Source of the DNA: Streptomyces sp. GQFP
Lineage (GTDB): Bacteria > Actinomycetota > Actinomycetes > Streptomycetales > Streptomycetaceae
Length of the DNA: 64,000 nucleotides
Assembly: GCF_021545335.1 (NCBI RefSeq)
Contig: NZ_CP089312.1
Coordinates: forward strand, 930,001 to 994,000
Direction: 5' to 3'
Positions within the stretch are counted from its first letter, which is position 1. Every line of letters begins with the position of its first letter. A program made the position numbers and the translations under genes. The notes under the pieces are model-generated. The model saw only the letters and a program-made list of their open reading frames with translations. It was not told where the DNA came from and searched no databases. Positions 7,825 to 16,500 of the stretch are shown in pieces.

Positions 7825-9300
7825 ATGTCCATGCCCACATATCGGCTCTACATCGACGGCGCCTGGCAGGACAGCGACGGCAGTGAGGAGCTCAAGGTCC
7901 TCAACCCGGCCACCGAGGAGGTCATCGGTCTCGTCCCGCAAGCCACCCGGACCGATGTGGTCCGCGCCGTCGAAGCCGCCCGGCGCGCCTTCGACCGGGG
8001 GCCGTGGCCGACCATGTCCGTCAAGGAACGCTCCAGGGTGTTGCTCCGCATGGCCGAGGTCATGGACCGCAGGCGGAACGAGATCATCGAGCTGAACATG
8101 CGCGAGGCGGGATCGGTACGGTGGCTGGCCGAGAGCATCCAGGCCGGCATCCCGATCGACCACTTCCGCGACATGGCCGAGCGGGCCATGCTCGGCTTCG
8201 CGTGGGAGCGCCCGATGATGCCCACGATCGTCCCGGGCGCGGGCATCGGGCAGGGTGTGATCCGCCGCGAGCCGTTCGGGGTGGCCGCGTTGATCTCCGC
8301 CTACAACTTCCCCTTCTTCCTCAACACCATGAAGCTGGCCCCGGCCCTGGCGGCCGGCTGCACGGTGGTGCTCAAGCCCGCGCCCACCACCCCGCTGGAG
8401 GCGTTCCTCTTCGCCGAGATCGCCGAGGAGGCCGGGCTGCCCCCGGGCGTGCTCAACGTGGTCACCGGCGATGTGGAGGCGGGCCGGGAGCTGACCACCC
8501 ACCCGATGGTCGACCTGATCAGCTTCACCGGTTCGGACGTCGTCGGCCGGCACGTCTACACCCAGGCGGCGCCCTCGCTCAAGAAGGTCGTGCTGGAACT
8601 CGGCGGCAAGTCCGCCAACATCATCTGTGCCGATGCGGACCTGCGGCGGGCCGTCGTCGACGTGATCATGGGCATCACGATGCACGCCGGCCAGGGCTGC
8701 GCGCTCCTCACCCGCACCCTGGTGCACGAGAGCCGCAAGGACGAACTCATCCAGATGGTCACGGCCGCGCTGGACGGGATCCGGGTCGGCGACCCCTTCG
8801 ACCCCAAGACCGGGATGGGCCCGCTGATCAGCGCCGCGCAGCGGGAGAAGGTCGAGTCCCTGATCCGGACCGGGGCCGAGGAGGGCGCCCGGCTCGCCTA
8901 CGGAGGCGGCCGGCCCGTCGGTCTGGACAAGGGCTTCTTCGTCGAGCCGACCCTCTTCGTCGACGTGGACAACTCCATGACGATCGCCCGGAAGGAGTTC
9001 TTCGGTCCGGTCGGCGTCGTCATCCCGTTCCAGGACGACGACGAGGCCGTCCGGATCGCCAACGACAGCGACTTCGGCCTGAGCGGCGGGGTCTGGGCGA
9101 AGGACCCCGTACACGCCTACGAGATCGCCAAGCGCATCCGCACCGGGACCGTCGCGGTCAACGGCGGCGGCGGTGCCGTGACCCCGCACGCCGCCTTCGG
9201 CGGCTACAAGCAGAGTGGCCTGGGCCGCGAATGGGGTGAGGCCGGTCTGGACGAGTACCTCCAGACCAAGACCATCACCTGGAGCGCCATGCAGGGCTGA
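7825..9300 (+). CDS. Aldehyde dehydrogenase (NAD(P)+ dependent)
   Basis: A 491-residue aldehyde dehydrogenase with the general-base Glu in LELGGKSANI, the catalytic Cys in HAGQGCALLTRT, the YNFPFFLNTMK cofactor region and the C-terminal GGYKQSGLGREWG. The start is ATG at 7825, with GAGGAG 6 nt upstream; an in-frame extension would run antisense-free but through the preceding acyl-CoA dehydrogenase. It follows that gene by 97 nt and ends before a strong terminator, so it is probably the last gene of the plus-strand operon. It would oxidise an aldehyde, perhaps one released by retro-aldol chain shortening, to the acid. Confidence 0.92.
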   Translation: MSMPTYRLYIDGAWQDSDGSEELKVLNPATEEVIGLVPQATRTDVVRAVEAARRAFDRGPWPTMSVKERSRVLLRMAEVMDRRRNEIIELNMREAGSVRWLAESIQAGIPIDHFRDMAERAMLGFAWERPMMPTIVPGAGIGQGVIRREPFGVAALISAYNFPFFLNTMKLAPALAAGCTVVLKPAPTTPLEAFLFAEIAEEAGLPPGVLNVVTGDVEAGRELTTHPMVDLISFTGSDVVGRHVYTQAAPSLKKVVLELGGKSANIICADADLRRAVVDVIMGITMHAGQGCALLTRTLVHESRKDELIQMVTAALDGIRVGDPFDPKTGMGPLISAAQREKVESLIRTGAEEGARLAYGGGRPVGLDKGFFVEPTLFVDVDNSMTIARKEFFGPVGVVIPFQDDDEAVRIANDSDFGLSGGVWAKDPVHAYEIAKRIRTGTVAVNGGGGAVTPHAAFGGYKQSGLGREWGEAGLDEYLQTKTITWSAMQG

Positions 9301-9315
9301 CGGGGGGCCGAACCG

Positions 9316-9362
9316 CCGTCTCTCTGCCGGCCACCGCTCTGCGGGGGCCGGCAGAGAGACGG
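9316..9362 (+). terminator. Strong hairpin terminator
   Basis: Perfect 17-bp inverted repeat (CCGTCTCTCTGCCGGCC and its complement) around a 13-nt loop, 15 nt after the aldehyde dehydrogenase stop codon. Confidence 0.8.
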
Positions 9363-9367
9363 GAGTG

Positions 9368-10166
9368 TCAGTAGGTCTTGAGGACCAGCCCGTCGACCGC
9401 CTTGCCGAACTCCTCGTAGTCGTTGGCGAGGGCCTTGTTCACGTTGATCAGGGCGAGTTCCTGGTTGTCGGCGACGTATCCGCGCAGTTCGTCCTGGTGA
9501 CCGGCGAACGCGGCGCGGTGGTCGCCGGCTGCGGCGGCGAGCTCTCCGGCCAGGACATAGCCGCCGCCGACGGCGACGGTCACGCTCTGCCCCGACGCGG
9601 GTGACGGGCCGAACGCGGCGGCGCCGACCAGGGCCACGCGGCCCTGGGACCAGCTCTCCATGTGAATCTGGTCCATCGTCTGGAAGCCGAAGACCAGGCG
9701 GCGCACGGTGGAGTGGAGTCCGTCGGCGCCGATGACCAGGTCGAAGGCGCGCGGGGCACCGTTTATAAGGTGACGTGGACCGTGTCCTCGTCCTGCCGGA
9801 TGCCGGTGACAGCGTTGTCGAACAGGTACTCCACGGAGTCGGCCGTCGTCTGGTGGAGTACGGCGACCAGTTCGTCGCGCATGATCTCGACGTCGGGGCT
9901 GTCGATGGTTCCGCCGGTCGCGGTCCCCTCGGTGGTGCGGAAGGTCTCGTTGTTTGGCCGGTCTTCCATCGTCATACCGCGCAGGCCCGCACGTCGATCG
10001 CCTGACCGCCGCGCCTCAGGGCGGGTGCCAGTTCGGCCACGGTGACGTCGAAGCCGTATCGGTGCAGCCAGTGGGCGGCCGTGATGCCGGCGCCGGAGAC
10101 GAGGACGCTGGTGTTGTTCTTGGCCGCGGTGGGGGAATCGCTCGAGTACTGCTCCTTCGAGGTGAT
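9368..10166 (-). pseudogene. Decayed FAD-dependent aromatic monooxygenase
   Basis: Three disjoint pieces of one FAD_binding_3 hydroxylase lie in the correct order. The N-terminal dinucleotide fold (about 10166-9975, VLVSGAGITAAHWLHRYG...) has lost the third glycine region of GxGxxG and ends at a stop after GGQAIDVR. A middle piece (9975-9763, FRTTEGTATGGTIDSPDVEI...) ends at a frameshift near 9763. It resumes as NGAPRAFDLVIGADGLHSTVRRLVFG and jumps directly to QIHMESWSQGRVALVGAAAF, so more than 100 residues are missing, and the GDAA aspartate has become GAAA. Intact relatives have about 380-400 residues. Multiple independent lesions make function very unlikely. Confidence 0.8.
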
Positions 10167-10211
10167 GTGCTGGTGCGCCTTCACGGGTTCACGGGCCCGT
10201 GAGGTGAGAGC

Positions 10212-10661
10212 CGTGCCGCTTCGGTCGCGGAGGATCCGGTTGAACAGCACGGCCTGGCTCAGCTCGTTGAGCCAGGACAGGTCCACGTCCGAGCGGAGTT
10301 CCCCTCTGCCGCGCGCTCTGTCGAGAACGCCCTCCCCTACAGCGTCGAGGGGCCACGCGAGTCGGCGCTCGACGGCCTCACGCAGCGCGGCGTCCCGGCG
10401 GCCCGCGTCGGTCAGGGTGCGCAGGACGGCCGCGTCCCGGACGAGCCACGTCGTCACCTCGCCCAGGACGTACAGGACGTCGCCCCGGAAGCTCTGCCGG
10501 TCGAACTCCCTGAGGAAGAAGCCGACCCGCCGGCGGACCGCCTCGGCGATCAGCTCGCTCTTGCCGGACCAGCGGCGGTACAGCGTCGCCTTGGAGACAC
10601 CGGCCCGGGCCGCGAGGGCGTCGAAGGTGAATTCGTCGACGCCTGTCTCAGCTGACCGCAC
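10212..10661 (-). pseudogene. TetR-family regulator remnant truncated at both ends
   Basis: The frame contains most of a TetR DNA-binding domain, GVDEFTFDALAARAGVSKATLYRRW, followed by a plausible ligand domain (SELIAEAVRRRVGFFL to LSQAVLFNRIL). The first helix of the HTH domain is missing, because the reading frame begins inside the last codons of the CoA-transferase gene. At the other end it runs without a stop into the N-terminus of the decayed monooxygenase. The natural unit was probably a monooxygenase with its own TetR repressor; deletions have removed both boundaries. Confidence 0.7.
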
Positions 10662-11880
10662 CCGCGATCTTCAGCTTGATCAACTGCTCGTCGTTCCGGC
10701 CGAGTTCACGCAGGATCTCGTCGGTGTGCTCGGCGAACTGCGGGGCGCGGGTCAGTTCGACGCCCCTCTCGTCGAACTGGACCGGGTTGGTGACCAGCTC
10801 GCGCTCGATCCCCTCGGCGTCCACCACCGTCGCGATCATGTCGTTGGCGCGGAGCGCGGCGTCGTTGGCGACGTCCCACGGACCCTGCACCGGCGCCCAC
10901 TGCCCCTCGCCCGCCGACAGTGCCTCCACCCACGCCTCGTACGGGCGTGACGCCATGATCTCGGCGACGAACTCCGCGGCCTCGGCCGCGTTGGCCATCA
11001 GCTTCTCCGCACTGTCGAAGCGCTCGTCCGCGGCCAGCTCCGGGCGGCCCGCGATCCGGCAGAACTCCGGCCAGTACCGGCCCGGTTGCAGCATGCACAG
11101 CATCAGCCACCGTCCGTCCGCGGTCTTGTAAGCGCCCACCAGCGGGTTGGTCGGGGCGCCGTGCCTGGTCGGGGGCCGGGACGGCGGCGGGCCGCCGATC
11201 ATGAGGGCCTGGTTGACCGAGTACTGGGTGGCCCAGGCACCGACGCCCAGCAGCGAGACGTCCAGCACGGACGTACGGCCGGTCGTCCTCCGTCCGTACA
11301 GCGCGGCGGCGATACCGCCGGCGATGGTCATCCCGCCGATGGAGTCGCCGTACGCGCCGGAGGGCATCTCGATCAGCCGGTCGGCGTCGGGCGGGGTGAC
11401 TCCGGCGGCGCTCCCGCCGCGGGACCAGTAGGCCGTGGAGTCGTATCCGCCCTTCGAGGCGTCAGGGCCGCGACTGCCGAAGCCACTGCCCCGCACATAG
11501 ATGATGTCCGGATTGACGGCGCGGATGTCGTCCAGTTCGATGCCCAGTCGCTTGCGGGCCCCGGGAAGGAAGTTGGTCAGGAAGACGTCGCTGGTGCGGG
11601 CGAGTTCGTAGAGGACCTCGATGGCCTCCGGCTTCTCCAGGGCCAGGCCGATACTGCGCTTGCCCCGGTTCGGGCCCTCCATGATCGGGTGGAAGGTGGT
11701 GCCCCCCGAGATCGCGTCCAGACCCATCACCTTGACCAGCCCGCGCTGAGCGTCACCGGTCTCCGCATGCTCGACCTTGATCACGTCCGCGCCCCAGTCC
11801 GCCAGGACCGCACCCGCCGCGGGAACGAAGGTGAACTGAGCGACCTCCAAGACGCGCACACCCTCCATGGGCCTGTCCAT
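10648..11880 (-). CDS. Class III CoA-transferase (CaiB/BaiF family)
   Basis: A 410-residue family III CoA-transferase that moves CoA between an acyl donor and a free acid. It opens with [33 protein letters not shown], where the Glu-rich first Rossmann half is typical. The family catalytic aspartate region is seen in RGSGFGSRGPDASKGGYDSTAYW. The ATG at 11880 has GGAGG 6 nt upstream. It is divergent from a GntR/FadR-type regulator with a compact shared promoter. Its 3' end overlaps the truncated TetR remnant by 14 nt. Confidence 0.9.
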   Translation of the reverse strand: MDRPMEGVRVLEVAQFTFVPAAGAVLADWGADVIKVEHAETGDAQRGLVKVMGLDAISGGTTFHPIMEGPNRGKRSIGLALEKPEAIEVLYELARTSDVFLTNFLPGARKRLGIELDDIRAVNPDIIYVRGSGFGSRGPDASKGGYDSTAYWSRGGSAAGVTPPDADRLIEMPSGAYGDSIGGMTIAGGIAAALYGRRTTGRTSVLDVSLLGVGAWATQYSVNQALMIGGPPPSRPPTRHGAPTNPLVGAYKTADGRWLMLCMLQPGRYWPEFCRIAGRPELAADERFDSAEKLMANAAEAAEFVAEIMASRPYEAWVEALSAGEGQWAPVQGPWDVANDAALRANDMIATVVDAEGIERELVTNPVQFDERGVELTRAPQFAEHTDEILRELGRNDEQLIKLKIAGAVS

Positions 11881-11905
11881 CCATGCCTCCTCGGTCCGTT
11901 TCTCT

Positions 11906-11929
11906 GTGTCAATAGCATTGTCTTGACAC
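11906..11929. promoter_or_regulatory. Inverted repeat operator between CoA-transferase and GntR gene
   Basis: Perfect 7-bp arms GTGTCAA (11906-11912) and TTGACAC (11923-11929) are separated by 10 nt. The right arm also contains TTGTCTTGACA, resembling a FadR/GntR-type TnGTCnnGACnA site. It covers the -35 box of the regulator and lies 26 nt upstream of the CoA-transferase start, so autoregulated GntR control of both genes is likely. Confidence 0.55.
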
Positions 11930-11950
11930 GCAATTGAAATAGCTTACTGT
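11923..11950 (+). promoter_or_regulatory. Sigma70-type promoter of the GntR regulator
   Basis: A consensus TTGACA (11923-11928) and TACTGT (11945-11950) are separated by 16 nt in an AT-rich island. This gives a start point about 125 nt upstream of the regulator GTG. Confidence 0.5.
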
Positions 11951-12082
11951 TTTAAGTGTGACGAGCAACACCTCGGTGAAATACGGAGATCCGAGAGTTG
12001 GTCCGAGGCACTGGCCGGTGCCATGCTCGACGGAACGCCGGGTCGGCAGGAAAGCGCTGACTGCTTTACAGGAGGAGGAGCA

Positions 12083-12892
12083 GTGCCCGTACCGCGATCC
12101 CAGCGGAGCGACCGAGGCGGCAAGGAGGGCAACGGCAACCGGCGGGTCTTCGAGACCGTGGCGGACGAGATCCGCGGAATGATCGCGAACGGCCAGTTGC
12201 CCGTCGGCCAGGCCCTGCCGTCGGAGAGCGCGTTGATGGAGGCCTTCCAGGTCGCGCGCCCCACCATGCGCGAGGTGCTGCGGATCCTGGAGTCCGACGG
12301 ACTGGTGGAGGTGCGCCGGGGCGTCAACGGCGGCCCGGTGGTCAGCAGCATGCCGCTCGCCCCGGTGGCCCGGCTGGTCGGCGTACATCTCCAGGCACGC
12401 GGCGTCACCCTCCACGACCTGAAGGACGCGCAGTCCGTCATCGAGCCGGGCGCGGCCCGGCTCGCCTCGCGGGCGCGGAACGCGGAGGACATCTCCCAAC
12501 TGCGCGAACTGGTGGCCGAGGTGGAATCCTGCACGAACATCGAGGAGTTCGGCGCGCTCGCCGCACGATTCCACCTCATGATCATGAAGGTGTCCGGGAA
12601 CACCACGCTGGCCATGATCGGCGAACTGCTCTCCACCCTGCTCCCCGATTCGTACGTGGCATCGCTCAAGGGCACCCGGGACGGCGTCGTCCGCGCGGTC
12701 ATCAGGTCCGCGGCGGTGTGGTACTCCCAGCTGGTCGACGCCATCGAAGCGGGCGACGGCGACGCCGCCGAGCAGCTGTGGGCCCGCCATCAGCACATGG
12801 CCCGGTTCCAGGGCGGGGACGCGATCTCCGGCCGCCCGGAGCTGTACCGGCTCTACCCGCCGGCCGACCGCCCGGCCCTCGTCCGCGAGTAG
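12083..12892 (+). CDS. GntR family (FadR subfamily) transcriptional regulator
   Basis: A 269-residue regulator with an N-terminal winged helix-turn-helix (VFETVADEIRGMIANGQLPVGQALPSE then ALMEAFQVARPTMREVLRILESDGLVEVRRG) and a C-terminal all-helical FCD ligand domain. The metal-binding residues plausibly come from the ARFHLMIM and WARHQHM histidines. GTG at 12083 was chosen because GGAGGAGGAG ends 2 nt before it, with GGAGG at good spacing; an earlier in-frame ATG lacks this. It is divergent from the CoA-transferase. FadR-type FCD regulators usually respond to organic acids or acyl-CoAs. Confidence 0.9.
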   Translation: MPVPRSQRSDRGGKEGNGNRRVFETVADEIRGMIANGQLPVGQALPSESALMEAFQVARPTMREVLRILESDGLVEVRRGVNGGPVVSSMPLAPVARLVGVHLQARGVTLHDLKDAQSVIEPGAARLASRARNAEDISQLRELVAEVESCTNIEEFGALAARFHLMIMKVSGNTTLAMIGELLSTLLPDSYVASLKGTRDGVVRAVIRSAAVWYSQLVDAIEAGDGDAAEQLWARHQHMARFQGGDAISGRPELYRLYPPADRPALVRE

Positions 12893-12913
12893 CCGGGCCG
12901 TCGCGGCCTCCGG

Positions 12914-14131
12914 TCAGACGTCCCACACCAGCGGCAGTTTGTCGATGCCCAGCTGCTGGCCGTGCTCGCGCACCACCGCGCCCTCGGCGAGTCGGTAGTC
13001 GGGGATGGCACGGTGCCATTCGTCCATGGCCACCCGCAGCTCACGACGGGCCAGATGGGCGCCGAGGCAGCGGTGCGGGCCACTGCCGAAGCCGATGTGC
13101 GGGTTGGGCGAGCGGTCTATGACGACCTGCTCGCCGTCCGGGAAGACCGCGCTGTCCCGGGTGGCGGAGTTGACCGGGAGCAGCACCATGTCGCCCTTCT
13201 TGAACGGGCAGCCGTGGAAGTCCACGTCCTGGGTGACCAGACGGCCGGGCATCACGATCGCGTAGGCCCGCAGGAACTCCTCGATCGCCAGCGGGACCAC
13301 CTCCGGCTCGGTGGCCACCCGGTGGCGGTCCTCGGGGTGGGTGGCGAGGTGGTGGAAGGAGTAGCCCAGCGTCTGGGTCACCGTGTCCAGGCCGGCCATG
13401 AACATGAGCAGGCAGAAGGAGAGCAACTGCTCCTCGGAGACCGGCTTTCCGTCGATCTGCCAGGTGAGGGCATCGCTGAGGATGTCGGCGCGGGGCTTCT
13501 TGCGGCGCTCGGCGATCAGGGCGCCGAAGTAGCCCATCACCTCGCCCATCCCCCGCATCTGGACGTCCTGCCGGGTCTCCCCCGCCCCGCCCAGCTGCTG
13601 CTCGGCTCCCGGGTGCAGGATCATGTTCTCCCAGGTCAGGAAGGTGTCCAGGTCCTCGGTGGGCAGTCCGAACAGCTCCAGGAAGATGGTGGTCGGGTAC
13701 TGCTGGGCGAAGTCGCGGACGAATTCGCATTCCCCGCGGTCCTTGAGCCCTTCCACGAGCTCGACGCAACGGCGGCGCACGTTCTCCTCCATCGCGGCCA
13801 CCCGGCCCGGCGAGAAGTACGGACCGAGCAGCCGGCGCCAGGCCGTGTGCTCCGGCGGGTCCAGCATCTCGGGGATCCACAGGTAGGCCGGGTCCGGCTC
13901 GTTGACGACCATCGCGCGGTTGGAGAAGAGGTCGGGGCTCTGGAACGCCTCCAGGATCAGCTCGTGCTTGGTGAGCACCCAGTAGCCGTGCTCGCCGTGG
14001 TCACTGCGGAGCACCGGGGCCTGGGCCCGCATCCGGTCGTAGTCCCGCACGATCTCGTTGACCGGCCGATCGGCCTCGGCGAAGTCGAAGTGGACCACAG
14101 GGCATTTGCCCGCGTTCTTGGTGTCGGTCAC
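12914..14131 (-). CDS. Cytochrome P450 monooxygenase (module A)
   Basis: A 405-residue soluble class I bacterial P450. The heme-binding loop FGSGPHRCLGAHLA carries the axial Cys at about 355. The I-helix oxygen-activation motif is MAGLDTVTQ, and the K-helix ExxR is EEFLR. The start is ATG at 14131 (MTDTKNAGKCPVVHFDF). It is the last gene of a three-gene minus-strand set with a dehydrogenase and a mycofactocin-type SDR. A single 3Fe-4S ferredoxin is encoded divergently 2 kb away and is the likely electron donor; no ferredoxin reductase is present in the window. It would hydroxylate a small hydrophobic substrate whose alcohol is then oxidised by the neighbours. Confidence 0.93.
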   Translation of the reverse strand: MTDTKNAGKCPVVHFDFAEADRPVNEIVRDYDRMRAQAPVLRSDHGEHGYWVLTKHELILEAFQSPDLFSNRAMVVNEPDPAYLWIPEMLDPPEHTAWRRLLGPYFSPGRVAAMEENVRRRCVELVEGLKDRGECEFVRDFAQQYPTTIFLELFGLPTEDLDTFLTWENMILHPGAEQQLGGAGETRQDVQMRGMGEVMGYFGALIAERRKKPRADILSDALTWQIDGKPVSEEQLLSFCLLMFMAGLDTVTQTLGYSFHHLATHPEDRHRVATEPEVVPLAIEEFLRAYAIVMPGRLVTQDVDFHGCPFKKGDMVLLPVNSATRDSAVFPDGEQVVIDRSPNPHIGFGSGPHRCLGAHLARRELRVAMDEWHRAIPDYRLAEGAVVREHGQQLGIDKLPLVWDV

Positions 14132-14257
14132 TGGTTCTCCTGAAAGGGTGTGATTCCGATTCCCCGGGCCGACGCTGGAGGCGGTGGCGGGTTCGGAGGG
14201 GCGTGCCTGAGATGGTGAGACCGGCGTGTCGCTCCAGGGGCGCCGAGGGGGGCTCGG

Positions 14258-15076
14258 TCACCGGCCGTCGTCGGGGGCGGCCAGCGGGAGAGGGCCACGG
14301 GAGACGACGTCGAAGAGCCAGCCGGACGGGACGCCGAGTTCACGCGTGACGGCTCGGCAGGCGGTGACGTCCTTGGCGACGAAGGGGGCGACCTCGGCGC
14401 CGAACGCGGTGATGCCTCCGCGCACCGCGGCGTACTCGCTCATTCGGCTGCCACCGCTGGAGAACGCCAGGACATCGAGGAGCGACCGCTGGCCGATACC
14501 GAGAGTGTCCGCCAACTCCCCTGCCGCTGCGAGCAGTTGGGCATTGGCCGCGAAGAGCAGGTTGTTCACGAGCTTCGCCTTCAGCGCGGTGCCCAGGTCT
14601 CCGGTGCGCAGGACCGGGTCGGCGTAGGCGGACACGGCGCCCGCGACCTGCTTCACCGGTTCCGTGCCGCCGCCGAGCAGGACGGTGAGCCGGCCGGCCC
14701 GGATGTCCTCGGGGGTGCCGCTGACCGGGGCGTCGACCACCTCCACCGCGCGTGTCCGGCCCCGTTCCGCGAGCCGTTCGAGCGTGGTGGGGGCACCCGT
14801 CACATGCGAGGCGAGCACGGCGCCCCGGGGCAGCGCGTCCAGGATCGCCGGGGCGAGTTCCGTCAGTTGCTCGTCCGAGAAGAGACAGACGAGCATGATC
14901 TGCGCCGAGGCGGCGGCCTCGCGCACGTCCTCGACCGCGGTGACGCCCGCCGCGGTCAGTTCCTTCCTGGCTTCCTCCCGGCGCGCGTGCACGACGACCT
15001 GGTGACCGGCCGCCGCGAGGCGGTCGACCATGGGCCGCCCCATCCGCCCCGCGCCGGTGAATCCGATGGTTGTCAC
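14258..15076 (-). CDS. NAD(P)-binding beta-hydroxyacid dehydrogenase family protein
   Basis: A 272-residue 3-hydroxyisobutyrate/6-phosphogluconate dehydrogenase-type enzyme. The N-terminal Rossmann motif is GFTGAGRMGRPMVDRL, the substrate loop is DAPVSGTPEDIRAG, and the catalytic-lysine helix is ALKAKLVNNLLF. GTG at 15076 was chosen because the protein then starts at the Rossmann strand; it lies 17 nt after the stop of the upstream SDR. An upstream ATG at 15139 would overlap the SDR. It probably oxidises a hydroxy group generated in the P450 module; imine reductase activity is a known alternative in this fold. Confidence 0.85.
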   Translation of the reverse strand: MTTIGFTGAGRMGRPMVDRLAAAGHQVVVHARREEARKELTAAGVTAVEDVREAAASAQIMLVCLFSDEQLTELAPAILDALPRGAVLASHVTGAPTTLERLAERGRTRAVEVVDAPVSGTPEDIRAGRLTVLLGGGTEPVKQVAGAVSAYADPVLRTGDLGTALKAKLVNNLLFAANAQLLAAAGELADTLGIGQRSLLDVLAFSSGGSRMSEYAAVRGGITAFGAEVAPFVAKDVTACRAVTRELGVPSGWLFDVVSRGPLPLAAPDDGR

Positions 15077-15092
15077 CTCGCGCCCCGCCGGG

Positions 15093-15956
15093 TCAGAAGG
15101 TGGGCTGCTGGGGCCGGTTGCGCACATAGCCGCCCGCATCCACGCGCATCTGCATCCCGGTGACGTACCGCGACTCGTCCGAGACCAGGAAGAGCACCGC
15201 CTGCGCGATGTCCTCCGGCTCCACGAAGGGCACGCCCATCGCGGTCATCGCCGGGAACGCGGGCAGGGCGTCCTCACGGGAGGGGTTCTCCAGGTCGGGC
15301 CGGAAGATCCGGTACATCACGTCGCTGTTGAGCATGTTGGTGTTGCAGTTGGTCGGGTGCACCGCGTTGGCCCGGATCTTCCGCGGGGCGACCACGATCG
15401 CCAGGTCGTTGACGAACTGCGCGACAAACCGTTTGGCCAGGGTGTAGCCCATGCCGCCGGGCCCTGTCTGCGGGCTGTCCGCCGCCCCGGGCAGCAGCGC
15501 GGCGAGGCTTCCGGTGGCGACGATCGAGGCACCCTCGCCCAGGTGCGGCAGCGCGGCCTGCACGGCGTGCACCACACCGTTGAAGTCGACCGCCATCGCG
15601 TCCAGGTAGGCCTGCGGGTCGTCGACGCCCATCGGGCAGATGCCCGCCTGGGCGACCACCGCGTCCAGTCGGCCGCCGAGTTCGGCGACCCCCGCGTCCA
15701 GTGCCTCCCGCAGCTGCCCCGCGTCCCGGACGTCGGCGGTGCGGTAGGCCATCCTGCGGCCCGCCTTCTCCACCAGCCGGGCGGTCTCCTGAAGATCCTC
15801 GGCGGTGGCAAGAGCGTAGGTGTTCGTCGCTATGTCCGCGCAGAGGTCCACTCCGATGATGTCTGCGCCCTCGGCGGCGAGCGCCAGCGCGTGCGCCCGC
15901 CCCTGCCCTCGAGCGGCTCCTGTGATGAAAACAACCTTGTCGGCAACGCGGCCCAT
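15093..15956 (-). CDS. Mycofactocin-type SDR oxidoreductase
   Basis: A 287-residue short-chain dehydrogenase with GAARGQGRAHALALAAEGAD as the nucleotide loop and an insertion around VDLCADIATNTYALATAEDL. That insertion marks the SDR subfamily thought to hold a non-exchangeable NAD and pass electrons to mycofactocin. The catalytic Tyr-x3-Lys is at YTLAKRF. ATG at 15956 has GGGAG 7 nt upstream. It heads the P450 module A operon. No mycofactocin biosynthesis gene is in the window, so dependence on it is inferred from subfamily features. Confidence 0.85.
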   Translation of the reverse strand: MGRVADKVVFITGAARGQGRAHALALAAEGADIIGVDLCADIATNTYALATAEDLQETARLVEKAGRRMAYRTADVRDAGQLREALDAGVAELGGRLDAVVAQAGICPMGVDDPQAYLDAMAVDFNGVVHAVQAALPHLGEGASIVATGSLAALLPGAADSPQTGPGGMGYTLAKRFVAQFVNDLAIVVAPRKIRANAVHPTNCNTNMLNSDVMYRIFRPDLENPSREDALPAFPAMTAMGVPFVEPEDIAQAVLFLVSDESRYVTGMQMRVDAGGYVRNRPQQPTF

Positions 15957-16208
15957 GCCGGACTCCCTTCGCGGGGATTCTTCGATGCTTCGATCTAAAC
16001 AGCTAGCTATATTCATGGGAAGTCTTGTGCAGGAAGTCTTGCGAAGTCATCCCGGACAGACGGACCATGAGAGCGCGGCATGCGACGCACAGCGGGATCA
16101 ATCCACTGGCTGTTTGCCCAACGCCCAGGCCGCGGCCGGCATCCGCCGTACCGCCACCCCTGCCCGCGCCGCCACCGCCTTCACCGTGACCGAGACCCAG
16201 GAGCTGGA

Positions 16209-16400
16209 ATGAAGATCACCGTCGATCAGAACAAGTGCTCGGGGCACGCCCGTTGCAACGCCACGGCGCCCGAACTCTTCGACATCGACGACTCGGGGTA
16301 CGTCGCCTTCGCCTCCCGTGAGGTGCCCGCCGGAGCCGAGCGGCAGGCCCGCGCCGGCGCCCAGGACTGCCCGGAACGGGCGATCACGCTGGAGGACTGA
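16209..16400 (+). CDS. 3Fe-4S ferredoxin (P450 redox partner type)
   Basis: A 63-residue ferredoxin, MKITVDQNKCSGHARCNATA..., with Cys10, Cys16 and Cys54 (DCPERAI). It lacks the fourth ligand, as in the three-cysteine 3Fe-4S ferredoxins paired with actinobacterial P450s; a histidine (His13) sits inside the C-x5-C loop. AGGAG lies 6 nt before the ATG. It is encoded divergently from the P450 operon headed at 15956, sharing a 252-nt promoter region that contains an AGCTAGCT palindrome near 16001-16008. It presumably delivers electrons from a host ferredoxin reductase to P450 module A, and perhaps to the P450 at 57.7 kb. Confidence 0.9.
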   Translation: MKITVDQNKCSGHARCNATAPELFDIDDSGYVAFASREVPAGAERQARAGAQDCPERAITLED

Positions 16401-16425
16401 GGGTCAGTCACCACCCCGCCCCGCA

Positions 16426-16458
16426 CGGGACGGAAACCCTCCCCGGGGAACCGTCCCG
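16426..16458. terminator. Bidirectional terminator
   Basis: Perfect 8-bp stem (CGGGACGG / CCGTCCCG) around a 17-nt loop in the gap between the convergent ferredoxin and LLM monooxygenase genes. Confidence 0.55.
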
Positions 16459-16500
16459 GTGCCGGGCCACGCGGCCTGGCGACCGGAACGGCAGTGGGCA

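Noticed and set aside
9972..10661. A genuine TetR-monooxygenase fusion protein
   Set aside because: The TetR part lacks its first helix and the flavin part stops after about 50 residues with a damaged GxGxxG, so it is a deletion junction, not a functional fusion.
12914..16400. P450 plus ferredoxin as part of an antibiotic biosynthetic cluster
   Set aside because: No polyketide synthase, NRPS, terpene cyclase, RiPP or export genes were seen; the neighbours are dehydrogenases and acyl-CoA enzymes.
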